A DNA stretch of 64,000 bases from Sphingomonas quercus (lineage in GTDB: Bacteria; Pseudomonadota; Alphaproteobacteria; Sphingomonadales; Sphingomonadaceae): positions 62,001-126,000 of the forward strand of contig NZ_JAHKRT010000004.1 in NCBI RefSeq assembly GCF_018863195.1. The letters are read 5' to 3'. A program made the position numbers and the translations under genes. How positions within the stretch are numbered: the first letter of the stretch is position 1; the number at the start of each line of letters is the position of its first letter. Under the pieces are notes generated by a model. It was not told the origin of the DNA, did not search any database, and saw only the letters and a program-made list of their open reading frames with translations. This document shows, piece by piece, positions 7,858 to 16,384 of this stretch.

Positions 7858-9636
7858 TCAGTGATTATGCCGCGGCGTCACCTCCGACACGCGGCGATAC
7901 TTCACCGCCATCTCCAGTACGGCGCCCTCGGCGAGCTGGCCCACCTTTTCGCGATACAGCTCTTCCCATGGCGTGTGGCTGGGGATGATCGGCGGCGGAC
8001 CCTCCGCCTTGCGCCGCGCAATTTCCTCGTCGCTGACCAGCGCGTTGCAGGTGCCGGCGTTGAGGTCGATGCGGACGGTGTCGCCATCGCGGATCCAGGA
8101 CAGGCCGCCGCCCGCCGCGCTTTCCGGCGAGGCGTTGAGGATCGACGGGCTGTCCGACGTGCCGGACTGGCGCCCGTCGCCGAGCGTCGGCAGCCACTGC
8201 ACGCCGCGCCGGATCAGCGCGTCCGGCGGCTGCATGTTGACGACTTCGGCCGAGCCAGGCCAGCCGATCGGGCCGGCGCCGCGCATGACGAGGATGCAAT
8301 CTTCGTCGATGTTGAGCGCCGGATCGTTGATGCGGTGATGATAGTCGCCCGAACCGTCGAAGACGACGGCGCGCGCTTCGAACACGCCTTCCTCGCCCGG
8401 CCGGCTGAGATAGCGCTGCCGGAATTCCGCCGAGATCACGCTGGTCTTCATGATCGCGAAATCGAACAGATTGCCGGTCAGCGCCAGGAACCCGGCCTGC
8501 TCCTGCATCGGGTCGGCGAAGGGGCGGATCATCTCCCGATCCTTCGTCTCGCGGCCCGCGATATTGTCGCCGATCGTGCGACCGGTGACGGTCATGCAGT
8601 CGATATCCAGCTTGCCACCCTGCGCCAGTTCCCACAGCACCGCCGGCACGCCGCCCGCACGATGGAAACGCTCGCCGAGATATTTGCCGGCCGGCTGCAT
8701 GTTGAGGATCAGCGGCAGATCATAGCCATGCTCCGTCCAGTCGGACGGGGAGAGCGCGACGCCGGCATGCTGCGCCATCGCCATGAGGTGCGGCTGGGCA
8801 TTGGAGGAGCCGCCGACGACGCTGATCAGGCGGATGGCGTTGAGGAAGCTTTCCCGCGTCAGGATCTTCGACGGCCGGAGATCCTCATAGGCCATCTCGA
8901 CGATGCGGCGGCCGGTTTCATAGGCCATCTGCCCGCGCTCGCGATAGGGCGCCGGGATCGCGGCGCAGCCGGTGAGCGACAGCCCCAGCGCCTCGGCGAC
9001 GGCGTTCATCGTCGAGGCCGTGCCCATCGTGTTGCAATGGCCGGCGGACGGCGCGCTGTCGCAGGCGCGGTCGAGGAACTCGTCCTCGGTGATCTCGCCG
9101 GCGGCGAGCTTGCGGCGCGAACGCCAGATCACCGTGCCGGAACCGACCAGCTCCCCCTCGTGCCAGCCGTCCAGCATCGGGCCGCCGGACAGCACGATCG
9201 CCGGAATGTCGACGGTGGAGGCCGCCATGATGCCGGCCGGCGTCGTCTTGTCGCAGCCGGTGGTCAGCACCACCGCGTCGATCGGATAGCCGTACAGCGT
9301 CTCGACCAGCGCCATGTAGGACAGGTTGCGATCGAGCGCGGCGGTAGGCCGCCGGCAATTCTCGAAGATCGGCACGGTCGGGAATTCCATCGGGATGCCG
9401 CCGGCATCGCGAATGCCCTCCCGCGTGCGCCGGGCCAGGTCGACATGGATGCGGTTGCACGGGCTCAGATCATTGCCGGTCTGGGCGATGCCGATGATCG
9501 GCCGGCCGGATCGCAGCTCCTCCGGCGTCAGGCCGTAGTTCATGAAACGCTCCAGATAGAGCGCCGTCATGTCGGACCGGGCGGGGTCCGCGAACCAATC
9601 TCGTGAACGGAAGGGCCGGGCAGGTGTCCGAGTCAC
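7858..9636 (-). CDS. xylD: D-xylonate dehydratase (IlvD/Edd family)
   Basis: A 592-residue dehydratase that should convert D-xylonate to 2-keto-3-deoxyxylonate. Three cysteines in family positions suit the [2Fe-2S] cluster: C60 (LSPCNR), C128 (TTGCDKTTPAG) and C201 (GHCNTMGTAS). The numbering agrees with what I recall for the Caulobacter enzyme. The GTG start is preceded by AGGGAG about 10 nt upstream. It lies 66 bp downstream of the LacI-type regulator on the same strand and is probably co-transcribed with it, apart from xylBC. The relatives L-arabinonate and gluconate dehydratases are the alternatives, made less likely by xylB and xylC. Confidence 0.88.
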   Translation of the reverse strand: MTRTPARPFRSRDWFADPARSDMTALYLERFMNYGLTPEELRSGRPIIGIAQTGNDLSPCNRIHVDLARRTREGIRDAGGIPMEFPTVPIFENCRRPTAALDRNLSYMALVETLYGYPIDAVVLTTGCDKTTPAGIMAASTVDIPAIVLSGGPMLDGWHEGELVGSGTVIWRSRRKLAAGEITEDEFLDRACDSAPSAGHCNTMGTASTMNAVAEALGLSLTGCAAIPAPYRERGQMAYETGRRIVEMAYEDLRPSKILTRESFLNAIRLISVVGGSSNAQPHLMAMAQHAGVALSPSDWTEHGYDLPLILNMQPAGKYLGERFHRAGGVPAVLWELAQGGKLDIDCMTVTGRTIGDNIAGRETKDREMIRPFADPMQEQAGFLALTGNLFDFAIMKTSVISAEFRQRYLSRPGEEGVFEARAVVFDGSGDYHHRINDPALNIDEDCILVMRGAGPIGWPGSAEVVNMQPPDALIRRGVQWLPTLGDGRQSGTSDSPSILNASPESAAGGGLSWIRDGDTVRIDLNAGTCNALVSDEEIARRKAEGPPPIIPSHTPWEELYREKVGQLAEGAVLEMAVKYRRVSEVTPRHNH

Positions 9637-9679
9637 TGTATACGATCTCCCTGTCGTCGCCGGCCGGAAAAGCCCGGGG

Positions 9680-9699
9680 ACGCCCGCCCCGCCGGGCGT
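9680..9699. repeat. inverted repeat between the LacI regulator and xylD
   Basis: ACGCCCG and CGGGCGT flank a 6-nt loop in the 66-bp gap between the regulator and xylD. On the minus strand it is followed after some G/C by CTTTTCC, so it could be a weak terminator or processing site that lowers or separates xylD expression. No good T-run follows. Confidence 0.3.
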
Positions 9700-9702
9700 T
9701 CG

Positions 9703-10782
9703 TCAGGCGCGATCGGTGAGCGTCGCGCGTGGCCTCCGCCGGGGAGCCGCATCCGATTGCCGCCGGACGAGCGTGAAGTCCAGCAACAAATGCGAGGAAA
9801 TCTCGGGCCGTCCGGCACGCCGGCCGCGAATCTGGCGGACGAGAAGTTCGACCGCGGTGCGCGACATATCGGTGATCGGCTGGTGAATGGTGGTCAGTTC
9901 CGGCCAGATCGTCGTGGCCAAAGCCGTGTCGTCGAAACCGCATACAGTTAGGTCGCCGGGAACGTCCAGACCACGGCGATGGGCGACGGCGACGGTGGCG
10001 GCCGCCATGTCGTCATTGCTGGCGAAGATCGCCGACGGCGGTTCGGCGGCGTCGAGCAGGTGCTCGGCGGCATCGAGGCCGGAGCGATATGTGAACAGCC
10101 CCTGCCCGATCAGCGCGTCGGGCGCCTCCAGCCCGGCTTCGGCCATGGCGTCGCGGAAACCCTGCAGGCGGCGCTCGCTCGCCGTCTGGTTGGGGTTGCC
10201 GATGATGAAGCCGATACGGCGATGGCCGAGGGCGGCGATATGGCGGGTCATCGCCTTGGCCGCCTCATAATCGTCGATGCTGACGGCAAGCACGTCGCTC
10301 GGCGCGCGACCGGTGGCGACGGCCACCGCCGGCAACCCGGCCTCGGCAAGGATCGCGATCACCGTGTCGGAATCGCACAGCGGCGGCGGCAGGATGACCC
10401 CGTCAACTCCACCCCGAATGATGTGGCGCACCGCGGCCTCGGCATCGCCATCCACCGGCACCTGTTCGACGACGATCTGGATATTGCTGCGGCTCGCCTG
10501 CTCCAGCCCGCCGACGAGGAATTCGCTCAGATAGGCGGCGCTGGGGTTGCTGTAGAGCAGGCCGATGCGGATCTGCTCGGCGCCCGCCAGACTGCGCGCC
10601 GCGGCGTTGGGCGCATAGTTGAGCGCGGCGATGGCGATGTTCACCGCCTCGCGGGTCGCCGGGCGGACATTGGCTTCGCCGTTGATGACGCGGGACACGG
10701 TCATCGGCGACACGCCGGCGCGGGCGGCGACGTCGCTGATCGTCGGCGCGCTCTTCTGCCTTCGTGCGGTCTTCTGATCCAT
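9703..10782 (-). CDS. xylR: LacI-family transcriptional regulator, probable xylose/glucuronate repressor
   Basis: 359 residues. The N-terminal helix-turn-helix (TISDVAARAGVSPMTVSRVIN, about 14-34) and hinge (ALNYAPNAAARSLAG) are typical of LacI, followed by a periplasmic-binding-protein-like sensor domain (VSIDDYEAA, RRIGFIIGN, IFASNDDMAAA, CGFDD). The ATG has GAGGGG upstream. It heads xylD and is divergent from the mannonate dehydratase operon, so it sits between the xylose and glucuronate halves of the island. The palindromes at 4574 and 10891 are candidate binding sites. The inducer (xylose, xylonate or a glucuronate intermediate) is not visible in sequence. Confidence 0.85.
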   Translation of the reverse strand: MDQKTARRQKSAPTISDVAARAGVSPMTVSRVINGEANVRPATREAVNIAIAALNYAPNAAARSLAGAEQIRIGLLYSNPSAAYLSEFLVGGLEQASRSNIQIVVEQVPVDGDAEAAVRHIIRGGVDGVILPPPLCDSDTVIAILAEAGLPAVAVATGRAPSDVLAVSIDDYEAAKAMTRHIAALGHRRIGFIIGNPNQTASERRLQGFRDAMAEAGLEAPDALIGQGLFTYRSGLDAAEHLLDAAEPPSAIFASNDDMAAATVAVAHRRGLDVPGDLTVCGFDDTALATTIWPELTTIHQPITDMSRTAVELLVRQIRGRRAGRPEISSHLLLDFTLVRRQSDAAPRRRPRATLTDRA

Positions 10783-10890
10783 GCGCCCCTCGGTCTTTCG
10801 CCCGGCGCCTTAGCGCATCTGCGGCCGATCTTGCCAGCCGCGGCATATCGGCGTTGCCGGAACGGGGAAAGTGGCGGTACAGCTAAACCA

Positions 10891-10904
10891 TGTTAGCGGT
10901 CGCA
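10891..10904. promoter_or_regulatory. degenerate copy of the xylB operator in the xylR-manD divergent region
   Basis: TGTTAGCGGTCGCA matches 10 of 14 positions of the perfect palindrome upstream of xylB. It lies in the 168-bp gap between the divergent LacI-type regulator and the mannonate dehydratase gene, where autoregulation plus control of the glucuronate operon would be expected. A separate inverted repeat, GCTAA at 10882-10886 and TTAGC at 10893-10897, overlaps it. Confidence 0.35.
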
Positions 10905-10950
10905 TAAAGCCGATCGCCTGCGTTGAGACGACCCGAGGAGGTTTCCCCTG

Positions 10951-12162
10951 ATGCCGAAGATTACCGGAGCGCGCGTCATCGTGACGTCGCCTGGCCGCAA
11001 TTTCGTGACGCTGAAGGTGGAGACCGAAGACGGCGTCTACGGTCTCGGCGACGCGACGCTGAACGGGCGCGAGCTGGCGGTGGCCAGCTACCTCACCGAT
11101 CACGTCATCCCCTGCCTGATCGGCCGCGATGCGCACCGCATCGAGGATATCTGGCAATTCCTCTACAAGGGCGCCTATTGGCGGCGTGGCCCGGTGACGA
11201 TGTCGGCGATCGCCGCGGTGGACACCGCCTTGTGGGACATCAAGGGCAAGCTTGCCGGCCTGCCGGTCTATCAGCTGCTCGGCGGCGCCTCCCGCGAAGG
11301 GGTGATGGTCTATGGCCATGCCAACGGCACCACCATCGAGGAGACGGTGGCCAACGCGCTTCACTACAAGGAGCTGGGCTACCGGGCGATCCGCCTGCAA
11401 TCCGGCGTGCCCGGCCTCGCCTCGACCTATGGCGTCTCCAAGGATCGCTATTTCTACGAGCCGGCCGACGCCGACATGCCGACCGAGAATGTGTGGTCGA
11501 CGGAGAAATATCTGCGCTCCGTGCCGCCCCTGTTCGAGAAGGCGCGCGACGCGCTGGGCTGGGACGTGCACCTGCTGCACGACGCGCACCACCGGCTGAC
11601 CCCGATCGAGGCGGCGCGGCTGGGCAAGGACCTCGAGCCCTATCGCCTGTTCTGGCTGGAGGACACGACCCCGGCCGAGAATCAGGAGGCGTTTCGCCTG
11701 ATCCGCCAGCATACCACCACGCCGCTCGCGGTCGGCGAAATCTTCAACACCATCTGGGACGCGCGCGAGCTGATCCAGAACCAGCTGATCGACTATATCC
11801 GCGCGACCGTGGTCCATGCCGGCGGCATCACCCATCTGCGCCGCATCGCCGCCCTGGCCGATCTCTATCAGGTGCGCACCGGATGCCATGGCGCCACCGA
11901 TCTGTCGCCGGTGTGCATGGCCGCCGCGCTCCACTTCGACCTGTCGGTGCCTAATTTCGGCGTGCAGGAATATATGCGCCACGCCGAGGAGACGGACGCC
12001 GTCTTCCCGCACGCATACAGCTTCGACAACGGCCTGATGCACCCGGGCGACAAGCCCGGCCTCGGCGTCGACATCGACGAGGTGCTGGCAGCGAAATATC
12101 CGTACAGGCGCGCCTATCTCCCGGTGAATCGTCTCGAGGACGGCACGATGTTCAGCTGGTGA
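10951..12162 (+). CDS. manD: D-mannonate dehydratase (enolase superfamily, ManD)
   Basis: The 403-residue protein should dehydrate D-mannonate to 2-keto-3-deoxygluconate in glucuronate catabolism. It resembles Novosphingobium aromaticivorans ManD along its length as I remember that sequence. Expected residues are present: Y160 and H213 (acid/base) and metal ligands D211 (LLHDAHH), E237 (WLEDTTP) and E263 (VGEIFNT). The start follows GAGGAGG by 10 nt. It opens a four-gene operon with a transporter, uxaC and uxuB. It stands in for the unrelated UxuA dehydratase of E. coli. Confidence 0.93.
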   Translation: MPKITGARVIVTSPGRNFVTLKVETEDGVYGLGDATLNGRELAVASYLTDHVIPCLIGRDAHRIEDIWQFLYKGAYWRRGPVTMSAIAAVDTALWDIKGKLAGLPVYQLLGGASREGVMVYGHANGTTIEETVANALHYKELGYRAIRLQSGVPGLASTYGVSKDRYFYEPADADMPTENVWSTEKYLRSVPPLFEKARDALGWDVHLLHDAHHRLTPIEAARLGKDLEPYRLFWLEDTTPAENQEAFRLIRQHTTTPLAVGEIFNTIWDARELIQNQLIDYIRATVVHAGGITHLRRIAALADLYQVRTGCHGATDLSPVCMAAALHFDLSVPNFGVQEYMRHAEETDAVFPHAYSFDNGLMHPGDKPGLGVDIDEVLAAKYPYRRAYLPVNRLEDGTMFSW

Positions 12163-13445
12163 CCATGGACGCGGCGGCCCTCCCCCCCAAGCCGGCGGGC
12201 AGGGTCCGCTGGATCGTCTGCGCGCTGCTCTTCGCGGCGGTGGTGCTGAGCTATGTCGACCGGCTGGTGCTGGCGACGCTCAAGCCGGAATTGCAGAGCC
12301 GTTATGGCTGGAGCGAGACCGGCTATGCCGATCTCGCCATCTGGTTCCAGGGCGCCTACGGCCTCGCCTATGTCGCCTTCGGGCGACTGGTCGACCGGGT
12401 CGGCGCGCGCATCGGCTATGCCATCGCCGTCACCTTATGGACGATCGGCCATATCGCCCATGCCGCCTTCACCACCACCAGCGGCATGTTGATCGCGCGC
12501 GTGCCGCTGGCGATCGGCGAGGCCGGCGCCTTCCCGTCGGCGCTGGCCGCGACCTCCGAATGGTTTCCCCGACGCGAGCGCGCCTTCGCCATCGGCATCT
12601 TCAATGCCGGCTCCAACGTCGGCGCGATCATCACGCCGCTGATCGTGCCGATCATCGCGGTCAGTTTCGGCTGGCGCATGGCGTTCGTCGCCACCGGCCT
12701 GCTGACCGTCATCTGGCTGGCGGCGTGGCTTGCCTTCTACCGCCGCCCGCGCGAGCATCCGCGCCTTACCGCCGAAGAACTCGCCTGGATCGAGAGCGAG
12801 CCGACCGAAACGCAGCGCCCGATCCCGTGGCGCACCCTGCTCGGCCTGCGCCAGACCTGGGCCTATGTGCTCGGCCGGTTCCTGATCGATCCGGTGTGGT
12901 GGACGTTTCTGTTCTGGCTGCCGGACTTCTTCAACCGCCAATATGGCGTGAAGATGCTCGATTTCGGACCGCCGCTGGTCGCCGTCTATCTGATGGCCGA
13001 TGTCGGCTCGATCGGCGGGGGCTGGCTGTCGTCACGCCTGCTCGGCCGCGGCTGGAGCGCCAACCGGGCGCGCAAGACGGCGCTGTTCGTCTGCGCCCTG
13101 TTCGCGCTGCCCATCGCCGTGGCGACGCAGGTGCCGAACATGTGGTGGGCGGTGCTGCTGATCGGGTTCGCCTGCGCCTGCCATCAGGGCTTTTCCGCGA
13201 ATGTCTATGCCATTCCGGGCGACCTGTTCCCGCGCGGCCGGTCGGGATCGGTGGTCGGCCTCGGCGGCCTGTCCGGCGCGCTGGGCGGCATGCTGATGGC
13301 CAAGTTCGCGGGCGTGATCCTCGCGACGCTGGGCAGCTATGGCCCGATCTTCGCGGTCGCTGCCTGCGCCTATCTGCTCGCCCTTCTCGTCATCCACATC
13401 CTCGTGCCGCGCTACACGCCGGTGCGCGCGGAGCAGATCGCATGA
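12159..13445 (+). CDS. exuT: MFS transporter of the hexuronate (ExuT) type
   Basis: 428 residues with about twelve hydrophobic helices. [15 protein letters not shown] near the N-terminus and [22 protein letters not shown] in helix 4-5 are typical of the anion:cation symporter group that includes ExuT. The substrate is inferred to be glucuronate or galacturonate from the surrounding uxaC, uxuB and mannonate dehydratase genes. The GTG at 12159 overlaps the manD stop by 4 nt; an ATG at 12165 is an equally good start. Its own stop overlaps uxaC by 4 nt, indicating translational coupling. Confidence 0.82.
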   Translation: MTMDAAALPPKPAGRVRWIVCALLFAAVVLSYVDRLVLATLKPELQSRYGWSETGYADLAIWFQGAYGLAYVAFGRLVDRVGARIGYAIAVTLWTIGHIAHAAFTTTSGMLIARVPLAIGEAGAFPSALAATSEWFPRRERAFAIGIFNAGSNVGAIITPLIVPIIAVSFGWRMAFVATGLLTVIWLAAWLAFYRRPREHPRLTAEELAWIESEPTETQRPIPWRTLLGLRQTWAYVLGRFLIDPVWWTFLFWLPDFFNRQYGVKMLDFGPPLVAVYLMADVGSIGGGWLSSRLLGRGWSANRARKTALFVCALFALPIAVATQVPNMWWAVLLIGFACACHQGFSANVYAIPGDLFPRGRSGSVVGLGGLSGALGGMLMAKFAGVILATLGSYGPIFAVAACAYLLALLVIHILVPRYTPVRAEQIA

Positions 13446-14857
13446 CCCGCCCCCTCGTCCTCCATCCCGACCGATTGTTCCCGGCCGAATCCCGCACCCG
13501 GGACATCGCGCGCGCGCTCCACGCCGGCGTCAGGGATCTGCCGATCGTCAGCCCGCACGGCCATACCGATCCGGCCTGGTTCGCCTATGACCAGCCCTTC
13601 GCCGATCCCGCCGCGCTGCTGATCGTGCCGGACCATTATGTGTTCCGCATGCTTTACTCGCAGGGGGTGCCGCTCGATGCGCTCGGCGTGCCGACAGAGG
13701 ACGGCAGCCCGACCGAGGCCGATCCCCGCGCCATCTGGCGCCTGTTCGCGGATCATTATCACCTGTTCCGCGGCACCCCGTCGCGGCTGTGGCTGGACTG
13801 GGTGTTCGCCGAGGCGTTCGGCATCGAGGTGACGCTCGAGCCGGCTACCGCCGATCTCTATTACGATCGCATCGCCGCCGCCCTGGCGACCGAGGCCTTC
13901 CGCCCGCGCGCCCTTTACGAGCGGTTCGGCATCGAGGTCATCGCCACCACCGAGAGCCCGCTCGATCCGCTGGACCATCACCGCGTCATCCGCGAGAGCG
14001 GCTGGCGGGGCAAGGTCGTCACCGCCTATCGCCCCGATCCGGTGATGGACCCGGAGGCACCGGGCTTCGCCGACAATCTCCGCCGCTTCGGCGCGATTGC
14101 GGGCGAGGATATCGCGACGTTCGCCGGCTATCTGCGCGCGCATGAGAACCGGCGTGCCCATTTCCGCGCGGCGGGCGCCACCTCGACGGATCACGGCCAC
14201 CCCTCCGCCTTCACCGCCGACCTGTCACGAGCGGACATCGAGGCGCTCTACGCGCGCGTGCTGGCCGGCCCGGTCGGGCCTGCCGAGGCGGAGCTGTTCC
14301 GCGGCCACATGCTGACCGAGATGGCACGCATGTCCATCGAGGACGGCATGGTGATGCAGCTCCATCCGGGGGTGTACCGCAGCCACAATCCGGCGGTGCT
14401 CGCCCGCTTCGGGCGGGACAAGGGCGCCGACCTGCCGGTGGCCGGCGAGTTCGTGCGCGCGCTGAAGCCGTTGCTCGATCGCTTCGGCAATGATCCGCGC
14501 CTGACGCTGATCCTGTTCACGCTCGACGAGGACGTCTATTCCCGCGAGCTGGCGCCGCTCGCCGGCCATTATCCGGCGCTGCGCCTCGGGCCGCCCTGGT
14601 GGTTTCACGACAGTCCGGAAGGCATGCGCCGCTTCCGCGAGCGGGCGACCGAGACGGCCGGCTTCTACAACAGTGTCGGCTTCAACGACGATACCCGCGC
14701 CTTCCTCTCCATCCCGGCGCGACACGACGTCGCGCGGCGGATGGACTGCGCCTTCCTCGCCCGCCTCGTCGCCGAACACCGGCTGGAGGAGGACGAGGCG
14801 CATGAGCTGGCGCATGCCCTCGCCTATGATCTGGCGAAGAAGGCCTACAAGCTGTGA
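13442..14857 (+). CDS. uxaC: glucuronate isomerase
   Basis: 471 residues, normal for UxaC, which isomerises D-glucuronate to D-fructuronate (and galacturonate to tagaturonate). Family features are the HGHTDP motif near residue 40, TTESPLDPLDHH, the HMLTEMARMSIEDGMVMQLH segment, and the C-terminal GPPWWFHDSPEGM and FYNSVGFNDDTRAFLSIPARHD. The ATG overlaps the ExuT-like stop (ATGA), and the stop overlaps the uxuB GTG. It is the first cytoplasmic step for imported uronate; uxuB and manD complete conversion to 2-keto-3-deoxygluconate. Confidence 0.93.
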   Translation: MTRPLVLHPDRLFPAESRTRDIARALHAGVRDLPIVSPHGHTDPAWFAYDQPFADPAALLIVPDHYVFRMLYSQGVPLDALGVPTEDGSPTEADPRAIWRLFADHYHLFRGTPSRLWLDWVFAEAFGIEVTLEPATADLYYDRIAAALATEAFRPRALYERFGIEVIATTESPLDPLDHHRVIRESGWRGKVVTAYRPDPVMDPEAPGFADNLRRFGAIAGEDIATFAGYLRAHENRRAHFRAAGATSTDHGHPSAFTADLSRADIEALYARVLAGPVGPAEAELFRGHMLTEMARMSIEDGMVMQLHPGVYRSHNPAVLARFGRDKGADLPVAGEFVRALKPLLDRFGNDPRLTLILFTLDEDVYSRELAPLAGHYPALRLGPPWWFHDSPEGMRRFRERATETAGFYNSVGFNDDTRAFLSIPARHDVARRMDCAFLARLVAEHRLEEDEAHELAHALAYDLAKKAYKL

Positions 14858-16302
14858 GACTGTCGGAGGCCGCGCTCGCGGCGCTGCCCGCCGACGTGGT
14901 TCGCCCCGGCTATGAGCGCGGCCAGGTGCGGGCGGGCGTCGTCCATCTCGGCATCGGCGCCTTCCATCGTGCCCATCAGGCACTGGTGTTCGAGCGCGCG
15001 CTCGCCGCCGGCGACCTGCGCTGGGGCATCACCGGCGCCTCGCTGCGCTCGGCGGGCGTGCGCGATCAGCTCGGCCCGCAGGACGGCCTTTATATGATCG
15101 TCGAGCGCGACGGCGGGGACGAGCGGCTGCGCGTCGTCGGCGCCGTGCAGCGCGTGCTGGTGGCGCCGGAGGGCCCGCGCGCGCTCGTCGCGGCGCTGGC
15201 GGCGCCGGACACCCACATCGTTACCCTTACCGTCACCGAGAAGGGCTATCGCCTCGAGCCGGAGGACGATATCGCCGCGCCGCGCACCGCGCCGGGCTTC
15301 CTCGTCGCCGGACTGAAGGCCCGCCGCGTGGCCGGGCTGGCGCCGTTCACCGCGATTTCCTGCGACAATCTGCCGCATAACGGCCGGCGGCTGGCCGCGG
15401 CCGTGGAGGCGCTGGCGCGCGCCCATGACCCGGCGCTGGCGGAGTGGATCGCCGCCGAGGGCGCCTTCCCCGAGACGATGGTCGACCGCATCGTGCCCGC
15501 GACGACCGAGGCGGACATCACCGCGCTCGCCGCCCGCCTCGGCGTCGAGGATCGCGCCATGGTCAAGGCCGAGCCCTATCTGCAATGGGTGATCGAGGAT
15601 CGCTTCTGCGGCCCCCGCCCGGATTTTGCCGCGCTCGGCGTGCAGCTCACGCGATCCGTGGCGCCGTGGGAGGAGGCCAAGCTGCGCCTGCTCAACGGCG
15701 CACATAGCGGCATCGCCTATCTCGGTGGGCTGGCCGGTATTGAGTTCGTCGACGGTTTCGTGGCGCGGGAGGAAGGGCGGCGTTTCGTCGAGGCCCTGTG
15801 GGACGAGGCGGCGGCGACCCTCGTCCCGCCGCCGGGGCTGGACGTGGCCGCCTATTGCGCCGCGCTGATGGCGCGCTTCGCCAACCCGGCGCTCCAGCAC
15901 CGCACCCGCCAGATCGCCATGGACGGCTCGCAGAAACTGCCGCAGCGGCTGCTCGCCCCGATTGCGGCCCGGCGGGCACGCGACCAGTCGATCGAGGCGC
16001 TCGCGCTGGCGGTGGCGGCGTGGATGCGCTGGCAAGGCGGGCGCGACGAGCGCGGCGAGGCGTTCACCGTGGACGATCCGCTGGCGGCGATGCTGGCGGC
16101 GCGGCTCGCCGGGGTCGGCGATCCGGCCGGTCAGGTGGCGGCGCTTCTGTCGGTGGACGCAATCTTCCCGCATGCGCTGGCCGCCGACGCGGTGTTCCGG
16201 GAGGCGCTGGTGCGCCACCTCACCACGCTGGCGGAGCGGGGCGCGATGGCGGCGCTGGAGCGCTTCACGGTCATTCAGAGCCCGTCGTCACCCCGGACTT
16301 GA
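14854..16302 (+). CDS. uxuB: mannitol dehydrogenase family protein, probable D-fructuronate reductase
   Basis: A 482-residue polyol/uronate dehydrogenase that should reduce D-fructuronate to D-mannonate with NADH. The Rossmann segment VVHLGIGAFHRAHQA (about 29-43) and the catalytic KLRLLNGAHSGIAYLG block, with the Lys, Asn and His of the family, are intact. The GTG start overlaps the uxaC stop by 4 nt. Operon position between uxaC and the end of the cluster supports fructuronate over mannitol. The last nine sense codons and the stop lie inside the repeat element at 16274-16380, so the native C-terminus may have been replaced by repeat-derived sequence. Confidence 0.87.
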   Translation: MRLSEAALAALPADVVRPGYERGQVRAGVVHLGIGAFHRAHQALVFERALAAGDLRWGITGASLRSAGVRDQLGPQDGLYMIVERDGGDERLRVVGAVQRVLVAPEGPRALVAALAAPDTHIVTLTVTEKGYRLEPEDDIAAPRTAPGFLVAGLKARRVAGLAPFTAISCDNLPHNGRRLAAAVEALARAHDPALAEWIAAEGAFPETMVDRIVPATTEADITALAARLGVEDRAMVKAEPYLQWVIEDRFCGPRPDFAALGVQLTRSVAPWEEAKLRLLNGAHSGIAYLGGLAGIEFVDGFVAREEGRRFVEALWDEAAATLVPPPGLDVAAYCAALMARFANPALQHRTRQIAMDGSQKLPQRLLAPIAARRARDQSIEALALAVAAWMRWQGGRDERGEAFTVDDPLAAMLAARLAGVGDPAGQVAALLSVDAIFPHALAADAVFREALVRHLTTLAERGAMAALERFTVIQSPSSPRT

Positions 16303-16380
16303 TTCGGGGCCCATCCATCCGCGGGCGCAGGTGCCTGTGGACGCATGGATGCTGAATCGCGTTCAGCATGACGGGCTGAA
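16274..16380. repeat. intergenic inverted-repeat (REP-like) element, long form
   Basis: The element is bounded by TTCAG..AGCCCGTC (16274-16286) and GACGGGCTGAA (16370-16380), which are inverted copies. Inside are CACCCCGG and its complement-like GGGGCC around TTGATT, CATCCATCC opposite CATGGATG, and an inner palindrome GCTGAATCGCGTTCAGC. I recall this composite repeat from sphingomonad chromosomes. It lies between the convergent uxuB and fumarase genes and could form a long stem. Its left end supplies the uxuB stop codon. Confidence 0.7.
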
Positions 16381-16384
16381 CGGG

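Noticed and set aside
7804-9606. A 600-codon open frame on the plus strand opposite xylD
   Set aside because: It is a shadow of xylD, whose iron-sulfur cysteines and family length are intact on the minus strand.
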